Positions 1 through 11,681 are shown, numbered from the stretch's first letter. The stretch: DNA of 64,000 bases from Pyrrhosoma nymphula (GCA_963573305.1 OY754328.1:40663822-40727821); one strand, 5' to 3'. Numbers and translations are program-made. The notes: generated by a model not told the origin, from the sequence alone.

Positions 1-75
1 CGCTGAAATAAAATAATAAAATTTGAATATGGTCTCCATTATGACTAGGGAACTATCTCGCTCAAACCATCTTAA
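1..75 (+). mobile_element. MITE-A, 3' end, cut by window edge
   Basis: The first 75 bases match the 3' end of the 560-bp family seen whole at 2016-2578, 10199-10760 and 40272-40834. They include the conserved block ACTAGGGAACTATCTCGCTC and finish in TTAA at 72-75. The rest of the copy lies outside the window, so its length and left end cannot be judged. No coding capacity. Confidence 0.85.
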
Positions 76-166
76 TCCTCCCCTCCCCCAACCTCCTTAA
101 ACCTTCTCCTTCCCCACCCTACCCTCAAGTATATATTTCCCTGGACGTGTGGAAAATAATTTGTAT

Positions 167-196
167 CTGAAGATGACGCCTAAGCGTTAAAACCGG
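167..196 (+). other. Hammerhead-core-like motif, decayed
   Basis: CTGAAGA is followed by a short stem (GACGC / GCGTT closing on CTAA) and then AAAAC where GAAAC occurs at the other sites. The order matches the conserved core of a hammerhead ribozyme (CUGANGA, stem II, GAAA), but the G of GAAA is replaced and no cleavage-site arm is evident. Assigned by likeness to the better-preserved motifs at 9692-9728 and 22983-23019; alone it would not be reported. Confidence 0.35.
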
Positions 197-204
197 TAGA
201 ACCG

Positions 205-1150
205 AATAAAATATTTGTAAAAATTATACATCGTGTATATTAACATTTATGACCTGAAGTTCATCGTGGCATTGTGTTTCAATTAGCGCCATCGAAAGTT
301 AAGACAAAGGAATGCGATCGTGTCATTTGAAGTGGGTTTGTCCTCCCGCGCTGACGTCTGACGTATGCGAGGCCACGGAACGGAATCGCTTCTCGATTCC
401 ACCGATGTCCGATTCGTCGGTGCGGAATTGTCTTGTATCAACCGATCGCATTCCAGACGTCTTTTACCAAAGGCGAATGAAATAGTCATTAGTTTAACCT
501 TTTCAGTATCTGCTAAACGTTATACAGGTACGTGGAGGAGGTATTCACTTCACGAAAGGACGCCATTTGAGAGAAATACTCTGGAAAAAAGTCCTCCTCG
601 TCCTTCTGCTCTTCCTTCCCCTCCTCCTCCTCCGCCGCCATAATTGCTTCGCTCGCCCGAGTGAGGTGGCGCGCCAAACGCTCGCCTCCATTTTTCAGTT
701 TTTATATATTTTTTAAATCATTTATCCTCGGCTGGTCTCTCCCTCCCCCACCTGCCGTCCGTCTCCCCCTTCTCTGCCCCCCCCACCCCCGCCCCCCCCG
801 CCTGCCCCCGCACGCACACCAGGGGGCGGCCCCCCCGTCGAAAATGGCCGAGACCGCCCACACCGAATCTCCCACGCCTCTTCGGCTCCTTCCCGAGTGC
901 TGGCGAGCGCGGGTCAATCGCCGAGTCGGCCACCAATCGTTTTTTCGTGTCGTTTGGCGAGTCGTGTGCCGTGGGTTGCAAAGCTTATGCGGCGCTGGAT
1001 GTATACTCTTCGAGTGGCGCTGTCGCCGTGGTTCGAGCATGTTAAGAGCGTGGGAAAACGTAGCTCGAGAAAATTGCGAATTAATTAGATTTCTCTTACG
1101 CTGCATGCGTACTCAGATGCTCGGGAAACCAGAGGGAAAACGTTAGCATA
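205..1150. other. GC-rich block with pyrimidine runs, no gene supported
   Basis: The part from about 355 to 1110 is CpG-containing and GC-rich, with C/T runs at about 595-635 and 740-835. Open frames of 161 codons (661-1146, plus) and 134 codons (702-1106, minus) overlap each other and translate to proline- and arginine-rich low-complexity sequence with no recognisable domain. A promoter-associated CpG island is possible from composition alone, but no TATA box, initiator or first exon can be identified. Confidence 0.4.
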
Positions 1151-1272
1151 GAGTAAGTATACATAAGGTAAACTAAATTCATGGATTCCTCAAAATTAAA
1201 GAGACGGGCTGATGGGTCCATGATGAAAACTGGTCTCAGGCCTTACTTTATAGAACCACGTCATTATAAACT

Positions 1273-1364
1273 AAAACAGAAATAACTTTGCCAGTTCCAC
1301 GCTAAATTTATTATCTTCTGGTAATTGGTACTGTGTGTGGTACTGACAAAGTTATTTCTGTTTT
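1273..1364. repeat. Hairpin-forming inverted repeat
   Basis: The 23-base arms at 1273-1295 and 1342-1364 (core CAGAAATAACTTTG and its complement) are near-perfect complements separated by about 46 bases. Probably a small foldback transposon or a stem-loop of one. The surrounding 1150-2015 is AT-rich and shows nothing else recognisable. Confidence 0.6.
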
Positions 1365-2015
1365 ATTTCATAAGGAAAAATGTTATTTGAGAACACTTCG
1401 CTGCGCATATACTTGGAAAACCTAAATGAGATGCCACACCGAAATCATCCAAATGTGTTATTGTTAGAGGCAAGACCATTAAGAAATGCCTTATTTTCCT
1501 CAAAAACAATTTTTTAAATTGTTTTTATTTTTAGGTGTAAAGAAAAAACCCAGAAAAAAAGTTTCATGAGCACTGTCAAGGCTATTTCAAGTTTTTTTTC
1601 TAAATCGTGAGCTCCTAATAAATACGGTGAAGTATGGCAGTCAATGGGCCAGGGATGCTGACGATTGTGAAAACTGACCGGATAATAAAAGGAGGCTTCA
1701 AAGTGTGCTGTAGGAGAAGGATGCGTAAAGGCTGGATTCTCAGATGAGATGTGCAACCAAATTGTTCGAAGAAGTGAAAAAGATGAAGAGTATCCCTTGA
1801 GTCGCGAGTCGATGAAGGACAAGTTTGATTGGGGTCTCCTTCTCTTGAAGTAATGCAGGTGTGGAGAATGCAATGTAATGGACGAGGAAGTCCCGAGTGG
1901 AAGACAAAAGGGCCGATAGTCTATTTGGATCGGATGGAGGAGAGAGGCATGTAAAGAGGAGTTATCATCTCGAAAGGAAATTACCATCGAACAGCGGGGA
2001 TTGAAGCGGCGCTCC

Positions 2016-2578
2016 TTAAGGTAGTTTGATCGAAAAATCACTTCACCTAGAATTTGATGAATTTGGCCTTATTTTAAAGACAAAACTCTCATCTTTCCAA
2101 TGATATCAAAATATCAACCCCTTGCCAAACTACTTTTCGAGCAATTTATCTAAAAATTTAAGATGTTTTACATGGGATCGATTAAGACTGAGGGCACCAG
2201 AGGGAGAAATTTAAACAAATTAGGAACTTCTAGCACCTAGATATCGTCAAAAAACTAACGTTGAGTAGGTTGCATGTTTTCTCAACTATTTATAAAAATA
2301 ATCTATTACTCACCACATTATTTTTTACGGAATCGCAAAAAAAACCTGCTGTCTTGAAGGGGTTTCAGCCGTACGGCGTGAAAAAATGAGTCAAATTAGA
2401 GGCTTATGTGGATATGATTATTTAACTACTGATAATTTTTGTTATACATAACTATATTTTGGTGTCATTAATACTACAATATTTATTTCATACTTCTTAT
2501 AGACGCTGAAATAAAAAAATAAAATTTGAATATGGTCTCCATTATGACTAGGGAACTATCTCGCTCAAACCTTCTTAA
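2016..2578 (+). mobile_element. MITE-A, full-length copy
   Basis: A 563-bp non-autonomous DNA element. The left end reads TTAAGGTAGTTTGATCGA and the right end TCGCTCAAACCTTCTTAA, an imperfect terminal inverted repeat of about 18 bases; TTAA at both ends is the presumed target duplication. Internal landmarks shared with the other copies are CAACCCCTTGCCAAACTAC, a short GC hairpin around CCGTACGGCG, and the 3' block ACTAGGGAACTATCTCGC. No open frame. TTAA duplication is typical of piggyBac-type transposases, but piggyBac ends usually begin CCC, so the superfamily is left open. Confidence 0.85.
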
Positions 2579-2739
2579 GAGGTAGTACGTTGCACCCTTA
2601 CGTTACCGTGCTGGGTGACCAAATCATCCCATCAATGGGTTGGTAGCAGCACCTCCACAATTCCGAAACGCTGAGCGCGGTTTCATTATGATGTTGCGAA
2701 AGAGCGACAAAAGCCACGAATCTGACCGTGTGTGACTTC

Positions 2740-3340
2740 ACGACTATCGCCTTATGCTACGGCTCCACGAGGAGAAAAATTCTGTTGGCGTGCGTCCTCC
2801 CCTCCACCCTTCCTCCCCGTTCCCCCCTCTTATCTGTATTGTGTGCTTACATGCTCTCGCAGTGTCTCCCAGTGGGCGATGGGGGAGGCGGGGGGGAGGG
2901 GGAGTGGGCGGGCGAAAAGAGATGCAGAGAGAGGGTGGTGCTCTCTCGTTTCCTCCTTCCCCTCCCATCACCTCCCCCCTCATCACCCCCATCACCCCCT
3001 TCCAATGATCCCGCGATGATCTCGGTATCGAGGGAGAACATTCCTCCCACTCTCAACCCTCCCTCCCCTCCACCCACTCACACCTCCCCTCCCACCCACG
3101 GATATCCCCCTTCCCTCCCCCACTTTCCCCTCTCCTACCCCCCCTTCCCTCCCCCACTTTCCCCTCTCCCTCCTCGCGTTTTGGTAGATAGCTGCCCGTT
3201 AATTGGACCATTTTGAAATCGGTTTCGGGGCGGCGTGTGGAGCCATTCCCCTCCCCCGTTGGGCGTAGTTGGGTGGGTGCGGGGGTGCCGAACAAAAGCT
3301 TCTCTCTCGACGGGAATGCTGTGAGAGGGAGCGAGAGAAG
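2740..3340. repeat. C/T-rich low-complexity block
   Basis: Long runs of C and T on the plus strand, almost pure pyrimidine from about 3040 to 3178, preceded by a G-rich patch at 2880-2915. Within it a 34-bp unit is tandemly duplicated (starts at 3109 and 3143). Several overlapping open frames (up to 162 codons) are compositional artefacts. The purine/pyrimidine asymmetry could allow triplex or, on the G strand, quadruplex structures. Confidence 0.7.
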
Positions 3341-3660
3341 GGGGGTGGTTCTAAGGTTTGGGGGTTAGGGGTTCGTATGTTGGGTGTACGGAGGGAAGGG
3401 ATGTGCTCGCACATGTAAACAGCGCTGCGTTGGAATTTTGGCGGCGGGGGACGTGTGCATGATTGTAGGAAAAAAATATATATACCTATATAAAGTATTA
3501 CATACATATATATTAAAAAGAAGAGAGAAATTTCCCTGCTGCGCATTCATATGTTGGCGCGAATGTCTGAATCTCTCCACCCATGCGAGAGAGCTCCCTC
3601 TTTCCCTCCCGGCGCCGCGCCGCTCGGCTGGGAATGTTTTCCGATAAGTGAGCCTTTGGC

Positions 3661-5010
3661 TCTGGCTTTTTTTTTATTCCGAGGCTTTTATGTGGAAGTG
3701 CTATCGAAATGTATATCTAATCGAACACGACCACTCTATTCGAGTGTGTGCATGTTAGAGGGAGGGGGATAAAATACTCGTATCGTGCTTTTAATATCGT
3801 TTTCAAAAGAGGCCTCCAATCGGCGTCGTCGTACCTCGCCATCAGTCGCAACCCCCCTGCGACTCCGTGGGTGTTTGAGGTGTCTCTCTATCCCTTACGT
3901 CCCTTTATTATGAAGCTCAAAGGAGTTTTGCTCTCGAATCGGAGAACTAATGACTGGACAGTTGTTAGCGTTCGGGTTGGAGTTATTGCCTGGTTTTGAA
4001 GGTCTGGATTCGAAGACATTATGAATATCGGACTTGAAAATATGCCGATGTGCGTGCACAACTCTTGTATCTCAAAAAAGAGTTTTCGCGCATTTTAACG
4101 AAGGCTATCAATGTTTTGTATTAGTTGTATTCATCTCTCAGGTTATTTTAGCATTCCAACATTCTTATATAAGTACATCAATACTTAGATGGAATTTTTT
4201 TATCGACACCTTCAAACAATGGCATTTTTTGTTCAACTGGTTCAACTAAAAAAAACACTGGTTTCATTAATCCAATTAAAGATTAATTGGGTTTTCTCAC
4301 TCAACTACCTCTAGCCATAAATTGCTCATGACTCTCTCAGTGCTGAGAAGTTGTGATTTTCCCATGTACCCACTTCCTCTACCTGTAATCATAGCTTTGA
4401 ATCTGAGATGCTGAAAGGAAACTATTATTTACTTTCGTGTATTTAATAAGGTCATAAAAATTCGAATATTCGAGGACTATTAAACGGAGAACGCAACTGA
4501 TTGAAATGATTGAATATCAGAGAGACATTCACGTTAGTCATGCCTTAAGTGCTAAGCGTTCGAGTTTGTTGATGTCTTAATTGTTGATCTCTCGTGGCCG
4601 AGATGAGTCGTAATTTTGATGGGAGCCCTCGTCTTTTGGTGAGGACCGCCTCGATGGAATATCTCCACGATGAACTAGCCACCGTCTAAAATATAGAATG
4701 GTGACATGGTGACAAAAAGTTACAGTTCAGCCGGCAAAAGTGCCTTTCATGCCTTGTGCATTTCTTAAAATGCATTTGGAGGAAAGTACTTCCACAAACG
4801 CACTTGATACGTTATTTAAGAAATTTCATTTTCATTTCTTAAAATGCATTTCTTGGAATGTATTTGAAATGGGAGTCTCCGAAATACGGGGAAAACGGAA
4901 TAGAAGTCGAACTCTGTGGGTCAAAACCCGATGACGTTGCCAATCGTATTCCGTTACGCTACTACTGCACCACAAGCCACTAATATCTACGGTATGGTTT
5001 CTAGGATTAA
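3661..5010. other. AT-rich region without recognisable gene
   Basis: No supported coding sequence. The only structure seen is a 19-base direct repeat (CATTTCTTAAAATGCATTT) at 4759-4777 and 4833-4851. Confidence 0.5.
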
Positions 5011-5105
5011 AATTCCATGCTTCTTAAAGACGCTGAAATCAAGAAATAAAATTTTAATATGGTCGCCATTGTGACTAGGGAACTATCTTGCTCAAACCAC
5101 CTTGA
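5011..5105 (+). mobile_element. MITE-A, 5'-truncated 3' end
   Basis: Only the last 95 bases of the family are present, from CATGCTTCTTAAAGACGCTG to a right terminus CCACCTTGA in which the final TTAA has changed to TTGA. The left part is absent and the sequence upstream is unrelated. Confidence 0.75.
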
Positions 5106-5438
5106 GAGATGCCTCCTCGTGAGTAGAGCGTTCGGCTAGGCCACTCGTGTAAATACAATTGAAAGTCTCTCCCAGACATCCTGGCGTGTTGGCTTTTTTA
5201 TGCCTTATGATATGTAATATTGCCCTGAGTTACATACAGTGTAAAGACCGCTCCCTGGACAGCAAGTCGGCTAATTTCTTTCCCCGTAAGGCATAGTGCT
5301 GGTGTCGCTATATCTAATCAAATTCAACTTGAGGCTCTTTGCTTTTGTGTAAACTATGCGATGTTTGATCATTTTCTTCGAGAATTAAGACCATGGAGAG
5401 AGTATGAAGGATTTCAGGCTTTCCCGGCGAAGATTTAT

Positions 5439-5525
5439 GTCAGGGGTCTTTCGGGGTTTGCACCGGGTAGCTAGGTCCATGGCGGCCATGGACCTACCCG
5501 GTGCAAACCCCGAAAGATCCCTGAC
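5439..5525. repeat. 87-bp near-perfect hairpin
   Basis: The left arm begins GTCAGGGGTCTTTCGGGG and the right arm ends CCCCGAAAGATCCCTGAC; they meet at CCATGGCGGCCATGG. The left arm has four extra bases (GCTA) near the tip and one mismatch near the base. CATGGAGAGAGTA occurs both upstream (5392-5404) and immediately at the right foot (5525-5537). Probably a tiny foldback element; ends of CAGGG...CCCTG resemble hAT termini. Confidence 0.7.
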
Positions 5526-7125
5526 ATGGAGAGAGTAATTAGGCTAGATGCTAACGGATGCCCTTCAATTGAATTTAGATCCAAGAACAATAGAAACGCT
5601 GAATTATTCTTGAAATAAGAGTTTGACAGTAGTGAAATGCAACGGTCCAAGTTGTCGAGAAGTGGATAGTGTTATACCTGGGTCCTCCTTAAGGAAAATT
5701 TACTGTCATGTACAATTTTGGAAATTTCACTGTTCGACGTTTCTACAATGTCCATATCCGCATTGAAGTCTCTATCCCTCCCGTGTTCGCCCTCCATCGT
5801 TTTGCTCCCGAGGTTTCTGAAGTCCATTGGGAAATGTTTATTCGACCTGTTCCTTCCTTTATCTTTATCCTTGAACCAATCCATGAGTGATTAATTTTTC
5901 TTGCCGTTTTCCCGTTTTCTTCTTGGCATCGCGTTTAAAATCTTAATGAATAATTTAAGTATTTTCCTTTATTATTATGATTTTAGATGTATTATTAGCA
6001 AAATGTTGATCAATATTTAAATAATCTGATAGTGTCCTTGGCATTACTTCCTTTCTTTTTGAGTTATCTGGGGCTAGAACTTTCTTTCCTGTCCCTATTT
6101 CTTACTGAAATGGAAAATGGAATTATAATTATTGTGATCCTAATTGGAAACATAATCTTACTTAATGATTTTTCCTCCTATTGTGGTTGTGCGTGTGTTT
6201 ATTTGAACGCTATACACTTCCTCTCCTCTTTGACGGATTGGAACCAAAGTTTGCCCTCACGTTCCTTAGGATCCAGAAGAATAAAAAAGGTTATATTATA
6301 TAATAGCCCAAGGTACTTATGGCCCAGGTGATATATTCAACAGAATAACAGCGAGATTTTATTTGGATATTTTTCACTCCAACCCTCTCTATGCGTGGTT
6401 AGTGACTACTACGTTGTAAGTATAATGATTTTGAATGATAGAACGGGAGGATTCTTTTAATCCTCTCCAAAACAAACCTTTCTTCCTGTTGAAATTCAGC
6501 GGTCCCCATCTTTTAGTTAGTTATACCGTTTTCTTTATTTTCACAAGTATACATGTCTGTTCTGTCGTGGTCGCCTAAATGACAGGTTATAATATTATTC
6601 TTGAAGTGTGTTTCTTTTCTTCTTCTGTGTCTATTGTCTCCTTCCCTATAATTAAGTGGTTCCTACCATAAAAGGCGCAGATAGTCTACAAATATTTATC
6701 TTCTCTTAATCAGAAATTTATACCACTTAGAGAACATATTTGATGTTGTTTGAATGTAGTAACTCGTAATATATCTTTTAGAATTCATTGTAAAGCGATT
6801 TATTACATCATGCAGCTCATTAATCTAGGTTCTGAATTAGGTTCCATTGCTTCATAATTGTCAATAGATCTTAACATGAAGATACGTAAAACCCAAAGTT
6901 GATAGAATAATAGTATACTCTACCAACCTTGCGTCAGACCATTGAAGTCTATGAATAACTATCCTGTATGTATTGCCATATTTATTTACTTCTAAAGAAG
7001 GGTGAAGGGTTCGTCTTCCGAAGGGTGAATAAATTAAATCATTTAAAGAAGTTCTTAAATCAGTGGGGTGTGACTAGAACTCGCGATAAATCACTCAATG
7101 TGAAGATATCGCGGTCATGAATTGC
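5526..7125. other. AT-rich region without recognisable gene
   Basis: Short open frames (up to 99 codons, 6032-6331) have hydrophobic AT-driven composition and no family likeness. No repeats, RNA genes or element ends recognised. Confidence 0.45.
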
Positions 7126-7169
7126 TTAGAGTGGATTAAAGATCGATCCGCTGTATCGTTTGCGGGAAG

Positions 7170-7310
7170 TCTCGCTCGCGGGAGGTGAGGGTGGGGGGGG
7201 GGCGGAGAAGGAGGAGTTGGGGGATGAGGTAGGTGGAGGGGAAGAACCCACCCTACTCCCCCCCTCTCTTCCTTCCACCCCCCCCCCCAAACCCACCCAC
7301 CCCTGTCCGT
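7170..7310. repeat. G-run then C-run low-complexity block
   Basis: A G-rich stretch (7180-7245) is followed directly by a C-rich stretch (7246-7310), so G runs able to form quadruplexes lie on opposite strands side by side. Not coding. Confidence 0.6.
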
Positions 7311-7614
7311 CCGGACCCAACGATTCGGGGAAAAAAGTTAAATTCTTGGTCGCAAACCGTTCGTGAAATTACATTCACATCAGAAACAGTTTAGCCGTTT
7401 TGATTGGTAATAAAACATCAACTCCCAGTTATTGTGCAAAGCCGATTATTTATCGCCGATTTCGCCCAACTTGCATTAGCAATTAAATACTAATAATAAT
7501 TTTAAAAATGAGTCCCCCTTTCATGTTGAAGTTTGCGGTTGATTGACGGCGCCCGAAATATATAAAGATAAGGATTTAATTAAATCGACGTGCGAGCATC
7601 GCCGCTGCCGTGGG

Positions 7615-7920
7615 AACGGGCGTTTTTTTTGTTGTTGGAGGGTATAAGGGTGTGGGGGGGGGGGGGAGTGGGGCGGTGAGGGAGCAGGAAGGGGGGGATG
7701 AAGGGGGAGGAAGGGAGATTATTAAATCGATGCGGCGCAGATGATTGTGGACCCCGTATGAAGAGTGACGTGTAAGCGCTTCGAGGATCGCAGAATAGGG
7801 GCGGCAGGGCCGGGGAATAAAGGAGGGAGGCACCAAAAGCGAGTGACTGTCGTCCCTCCCACTCCGGGGGGGGGTGTCTGTGGTATATCGAAAGGGGGGG
7901 GGGGTTGGGGGATAGAGGGA
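7615..7920. repeat. G-rich low-complexity block
   Basis: Repeated G runs of 8 to 14 bases on the plus strand (around 7654, 7690, 7867, 7893). The 139-codon minus-strand frame over this block is proline-rich and translated from the runs. Possible quadruplex-forming DNA. Confidence 0.6.
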
Positions 7921-8790
7921 AAGAGCTCTGCTCACGTGTAATTTATTATGCTCGTTCACACACGCAAATATGCAATACATGTACATTATTTGCATAATGC
8001 GAATTTTATTTAATATTCAAGTGCATCGTGCATTTGTATGCATTGCAAATAATAGTCTAAGATAAACATGTAAATATATAAGCTTCGATTCCACTGGTAT
8101 CTTTTGCGGGCGCCGAAAATCTGTCGCCTCCCACTTTCCGGCCGATTTTGGTTCGTCCCATTCGTCCGACATTGGTAGGTGGAATATTCTTTTATTAAGA
8201 TTGAGCTTCATTAAAAATCGGTTCACCATAAACGAACTGTATAAACTGGTGGGATAAACTTTCATGATTATTGGCAAGGATGTAAGATACATAAAAATAA
8301 CTACGCAGCAGAAAATAATTTATTTCACCTACTCTGTTTATGAAAGCGGAAAGACAGAGAAGAGACATGAATGCAATTCTCGGCGACCAAAAACGAAGAG
8401 GTCAACTTAAAAATTGATCTTTCCGTTGAAAATAAGGTGATTTTAGCGTTAGGACTCATGTGCTGAATCAAAATAGGCAAGATGGGTAACGCTATGCCAC
8501 CCTAAAGGTTGAGTGTCCTCGGAGATCGAAAGAGCGGAAGGAAGCGGAGAACGCGGGTCTTCTTTCGAAATAATCGCCTCTTGAATATCACTCCAATAAT
8601 AAAATACAAATTTTCCTTTCTCTTCCGATCCATTTCTGACGTAGAGAGCAAACAACTGTACTGCTGGCAGTAAGAAAAAGTATCCTGCGCGTTTACTTCA
8701 GGCGAACTTTTACCACAAAAGAGAACAAAAGAACCTAAAACGACGACACCAAAGGGATTCTTCTAAGGGAAGGGAAGCTTCTAAAAGATT

Positions 8791-8840
8791 ACATCTACAT
8801 AATGCCCTGCAAGCCACCTAAAGGGTGTGTGGCAGGGGGA
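8791..8840 (+). repeat. Interspersed repeat fragment (CATCTACATAATGCCCTGCA)
   Basis: ACATCTACATAATGCCCTGC is followed by AAGCCACC and GGGTGTGTGGCAGGGGG. The same unit lies inverted at 16729-16782, so it is dispersed. It contains its own small inverted pair (CCCTGC / GGCAGGG). It resembles a short repeat I recall from several arthropod genomes, but I cannot name its parent element. Confidence 0.6.
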
Positions 8841-9498
8841 GAGTGGTTACCTACATGCATTACACTGTACCCTATTAATGTTTATGTAACAACGGCCATT
8901 GATACATTATCATAAATCGCTAATGCTTGTCACGTGGCGAAACCTCACAAGCACGTACTACACTATAGATATGCTACCAATATTAGAGGGACCGTTTGTA
9001 TCCATGTATATTGCATCTACATAAATGGAAAAATATGGTAGAGTTATACTGAAAACATGCGCGGCGTGCTGTTAGTACTGGGTAGTAGATAAGGATTCAA
9101 GTACTAGGGAGTAACTCAACTAAATGGCTACACTATCTATCGACAAACCTAGTCAAAATTCTGATTATGAGTATAAAATAAAGTAAATTGAATGCAGAAC
9201 CATGAGATTTTGAAGGTAATTTCTCCATGAAAGTTTTAAATTATATTCCCGTTGCTATATTTGCTTTGCTATTTATGGCTGGACTTGGTTTTTGTGTTTT
9301 ATAACTTGTTTCATTTATTTTTATTCACTTACTCATCCGCCTACTTATGTTTAAGTGAAAAAACCAGCCTAGATTGTTGGGATACATTTATGTATATTAA
9401 AAATTGAAAACGACATTAATGGGAGACAGGAGTTTGCATATAAGATCATTAAACATTTAAACTAAACAGGAGAAGATACCTGCCCATGAATTAGCAGT
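8841..9498. other. AT-rich region without recognisable gene
   Basis: No open frame of note, no element termini and no RNA gene recognised. Confidence 0.4.
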
Positions 9499-9780
9499 GA
9501 TACTGGTGGTTCTTCGGGTTTCCGACCGGATCGAACTCTCCATTTCTGCCGATGCGACGTTTCGATGAACGAATCGTTCTTCATCCTCAGGGCATGATGG
9601 AAATTATGGGCTCCCAGTTTAGAAACATGAGACCAAAAGTATTTTCGATATCTGAACTTTTCAACTTTCTGTATTTCCTTTCCAACATGCCCTGAGGATG
9701 ATGAACGACTCGTTCATCGAAACGTCGGCAGAAATGGAGAGTTCGACCCGATCGGAAACCCGAAGAACCACCAATATCGC
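9499..9780. repeat. Inverted pair of hammerhead-core-like units
   Basis: Two copies of an approximately 90-bp unit face each other. The plus-strand copy (about 9687-9775) has CTGAGGA (9692-9698), the stem GATGAACGA / TCGTTCATC, then GAAACGTCGG. The minus-strand copy occupies about 9505-9598 (core 9555-9592) and has the same parts plus a five-base insertion. Outside the motif both carry GAAATGGAGAGTTCGA and CGGAAACCCGAAGAACCACC. The compensated stem (a mismatch next to its loop differs between copies) suggests a structured RNA or a terminal repeat of a retroelement, plausibly Penelope-like. A complete cleavage site is not seen. Confidence 0.65.
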
Positions 9781-10198
9781 TACACGCCGGGAAAGCCTTA
9801 GATCTTTCACGAATTAGCAGTATTAGTGACACTAATGAATTGTAGTAGCTCAAACCGTGCCCTGCGTGGCAGCACGCCCGCCAACGTAGTTCCCTAGTTT
9901 CTGTAATACCCTTGAATTGGTCTCTTGACTGCCTTTTGGCCAAGGACCAAAAGGAGTGGGTGCGGGGTTCGACCTTCAACGGGGATGAGTGCTGAATGTC
10001 TATAATAAGAGGAATCACTCCGTCCCACACCCCCTCTGGAGGTGGCTAGCACGGTACCTACTTCGTATACGTACTTGTTTTTTCTCTTTTGACACATTTT
10101 TTCCTTTCCATCTCCTTTTCGTATCACTTTCATTAAATAAATTTACGCAACTGTAAGGCAATGATATTTTATTTAATCTTTTCGCTAAGCGTAGGTGC

Positions 10199-10760
10199 TT
10201 AAGGTAGTTTGAGCGAAAAATCGCTTCACCTAGAATTTGATGAATTTGGCCTCATTTTAAAGAAAACTCTCATCTTTCCAATGATATAAAAATATCAACC
10301 CCTTGTCAAACTACTTTTCGAACAATTTGCCTGAAAAGGTAAGCTGTTTTACATGGAATAGATTACGGCTACGCCCTCCAGAGGGAGAATAATTAAAAAA
10401 TTAGAAACTTCTAGCTCCTAGATTTCGTCAAAAAACTAACGGTGTGTAGATTGCATGTTTTCTCAACTATTTATAAAAATTAATCCATTACTCACCCCAG
10501 TGATTTTCACAGAATCGCAAAAAAAACCTGCTTTTTTGATTGGTTTTCAGCTGTACGGCGGGAAAAAATGAGTCAAGTGATAAACTTATATAGCTTTATT
10601 TATTTAATTACTGAGTATTTTGGTCATATATAACTATAAGTTTGTGCCAGTAATACTACAATATTTATTTCATACTTCTTACAGACGCTGTAATAAAAAA
10701 TAAAATTTGGATATAGTCTCCATTATGACTAGGGAAATATCTCCTATTAAACCACCTTAA
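10199..10760 (+). mobile_element. MITE-A, full-length copy
   Basis: 562 bp from TTAAGGTAGTTTGAGCGA (10199) to AACCACCTTAA (10760). TTAA is present at both ends with unlike sequence outside, fitting a TTAA target duplication. The copy ends about 100 bp upstream of the LINE remnant that starts near 10860. Confidence 0.88.
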
Positions 10761-11471
10761 TAGCTCAAAGTTGCGCATCCAGGAATCTTAAAAATTAGCA
10801 AATGTAACGCCATCAGCAAAAATATTATGCCTATGTGCCCGGGAGGCGAGCACGCGTAGCATAAGTTAGCCATGCCCAGAAAAATTGTGTATTGGATAAG
10901 TGATTTTCTATCTGACCGCAAACAAAATAAGTTTTGGACGGCATTAGTTCCAACATGGTGACATCCGGCGACCTGCAAGGAAGAGTGACCCTGGTATTCC
11001 TCATTTATATAAACAACATTAACTCCAGAATAAGTGGCAAAATTAGATTGCTTGCAGACGATGCTGTCATCTCCCGAGAAATTGCCACAAATGCAGACTT
11101 AGAAGTAGGGTTGCACCGATTAATCGGCAAGTAATCGGTAATAGGCCTCATCGGCCATTTTGACGATTAATCGGTATCGGCGATTTCACCGATTAATCGG
11201 CCTTAATAATCGGCCTTTTTTGTATTTAATATTGTAAATCATGATAATTTTGCAATAAAGGTAAGGTTATAAATAATAATCAGAGAGATCTGTTACATGG
11301 TTGTTACTTTATTGAAAAAATTTAATGTAATAATACACCTTCAAAGTATTCCTTACATATTTTAACAAATGAAAATAGTCCGTCTTTATTATTGTAATAT
11401 TTATCCTTTTACAAGCATTTGAATATAATAAGCATATTATATGTTATCCATCACAAACATTCAAAATTTAA

Positions 11472-11681
11472 AACCCATAAATTGTTATGCAAAAACATTA
11501 TAATTGCCCCATTTTCAGGGCACATTCTATTTCTTGATGGCTCACATATGTTACCCCCAGTGCTGAAAATTCGTTCACTTTCGATTGATGAAGCTGGGGT
11601 ACTTAAATATTTCACAAATAATTTGCTTAAACTAGGAAAAAGTTCTTTTGAATTTCACCACCGCAAAAATGGGTCACTTTG
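11472..11681 (-). pseudogene. hAT transposase C-terminal dimerisation domain (hATC), decayed
   Basis: Read from 11681 downward the frame gives a tract rich in hATC hallmarks: a double tryptophan followed by one stop codon, then KYLSTPASSIESERIFSTGG, closely like the conserved PATSVPSERVFS motif of hAT transposases, and a C-terminal NRM-PENGAIIMFLHNNLW tail. The hATC domain mediates dimerisation of the transposase. It lies about 0.5 kb downstream of the BED piece in the correct order; the catalytic RNase-H-like region between them is not readable. Confidence 0.85.

Noticed and set aside
661..1146. 161-codon frame as a possible first exon
   Set aside because: The protein is derived from C-rich runs, a 134-codon frame overlaps on the other strand, and no promoter or splice donor could be argued.
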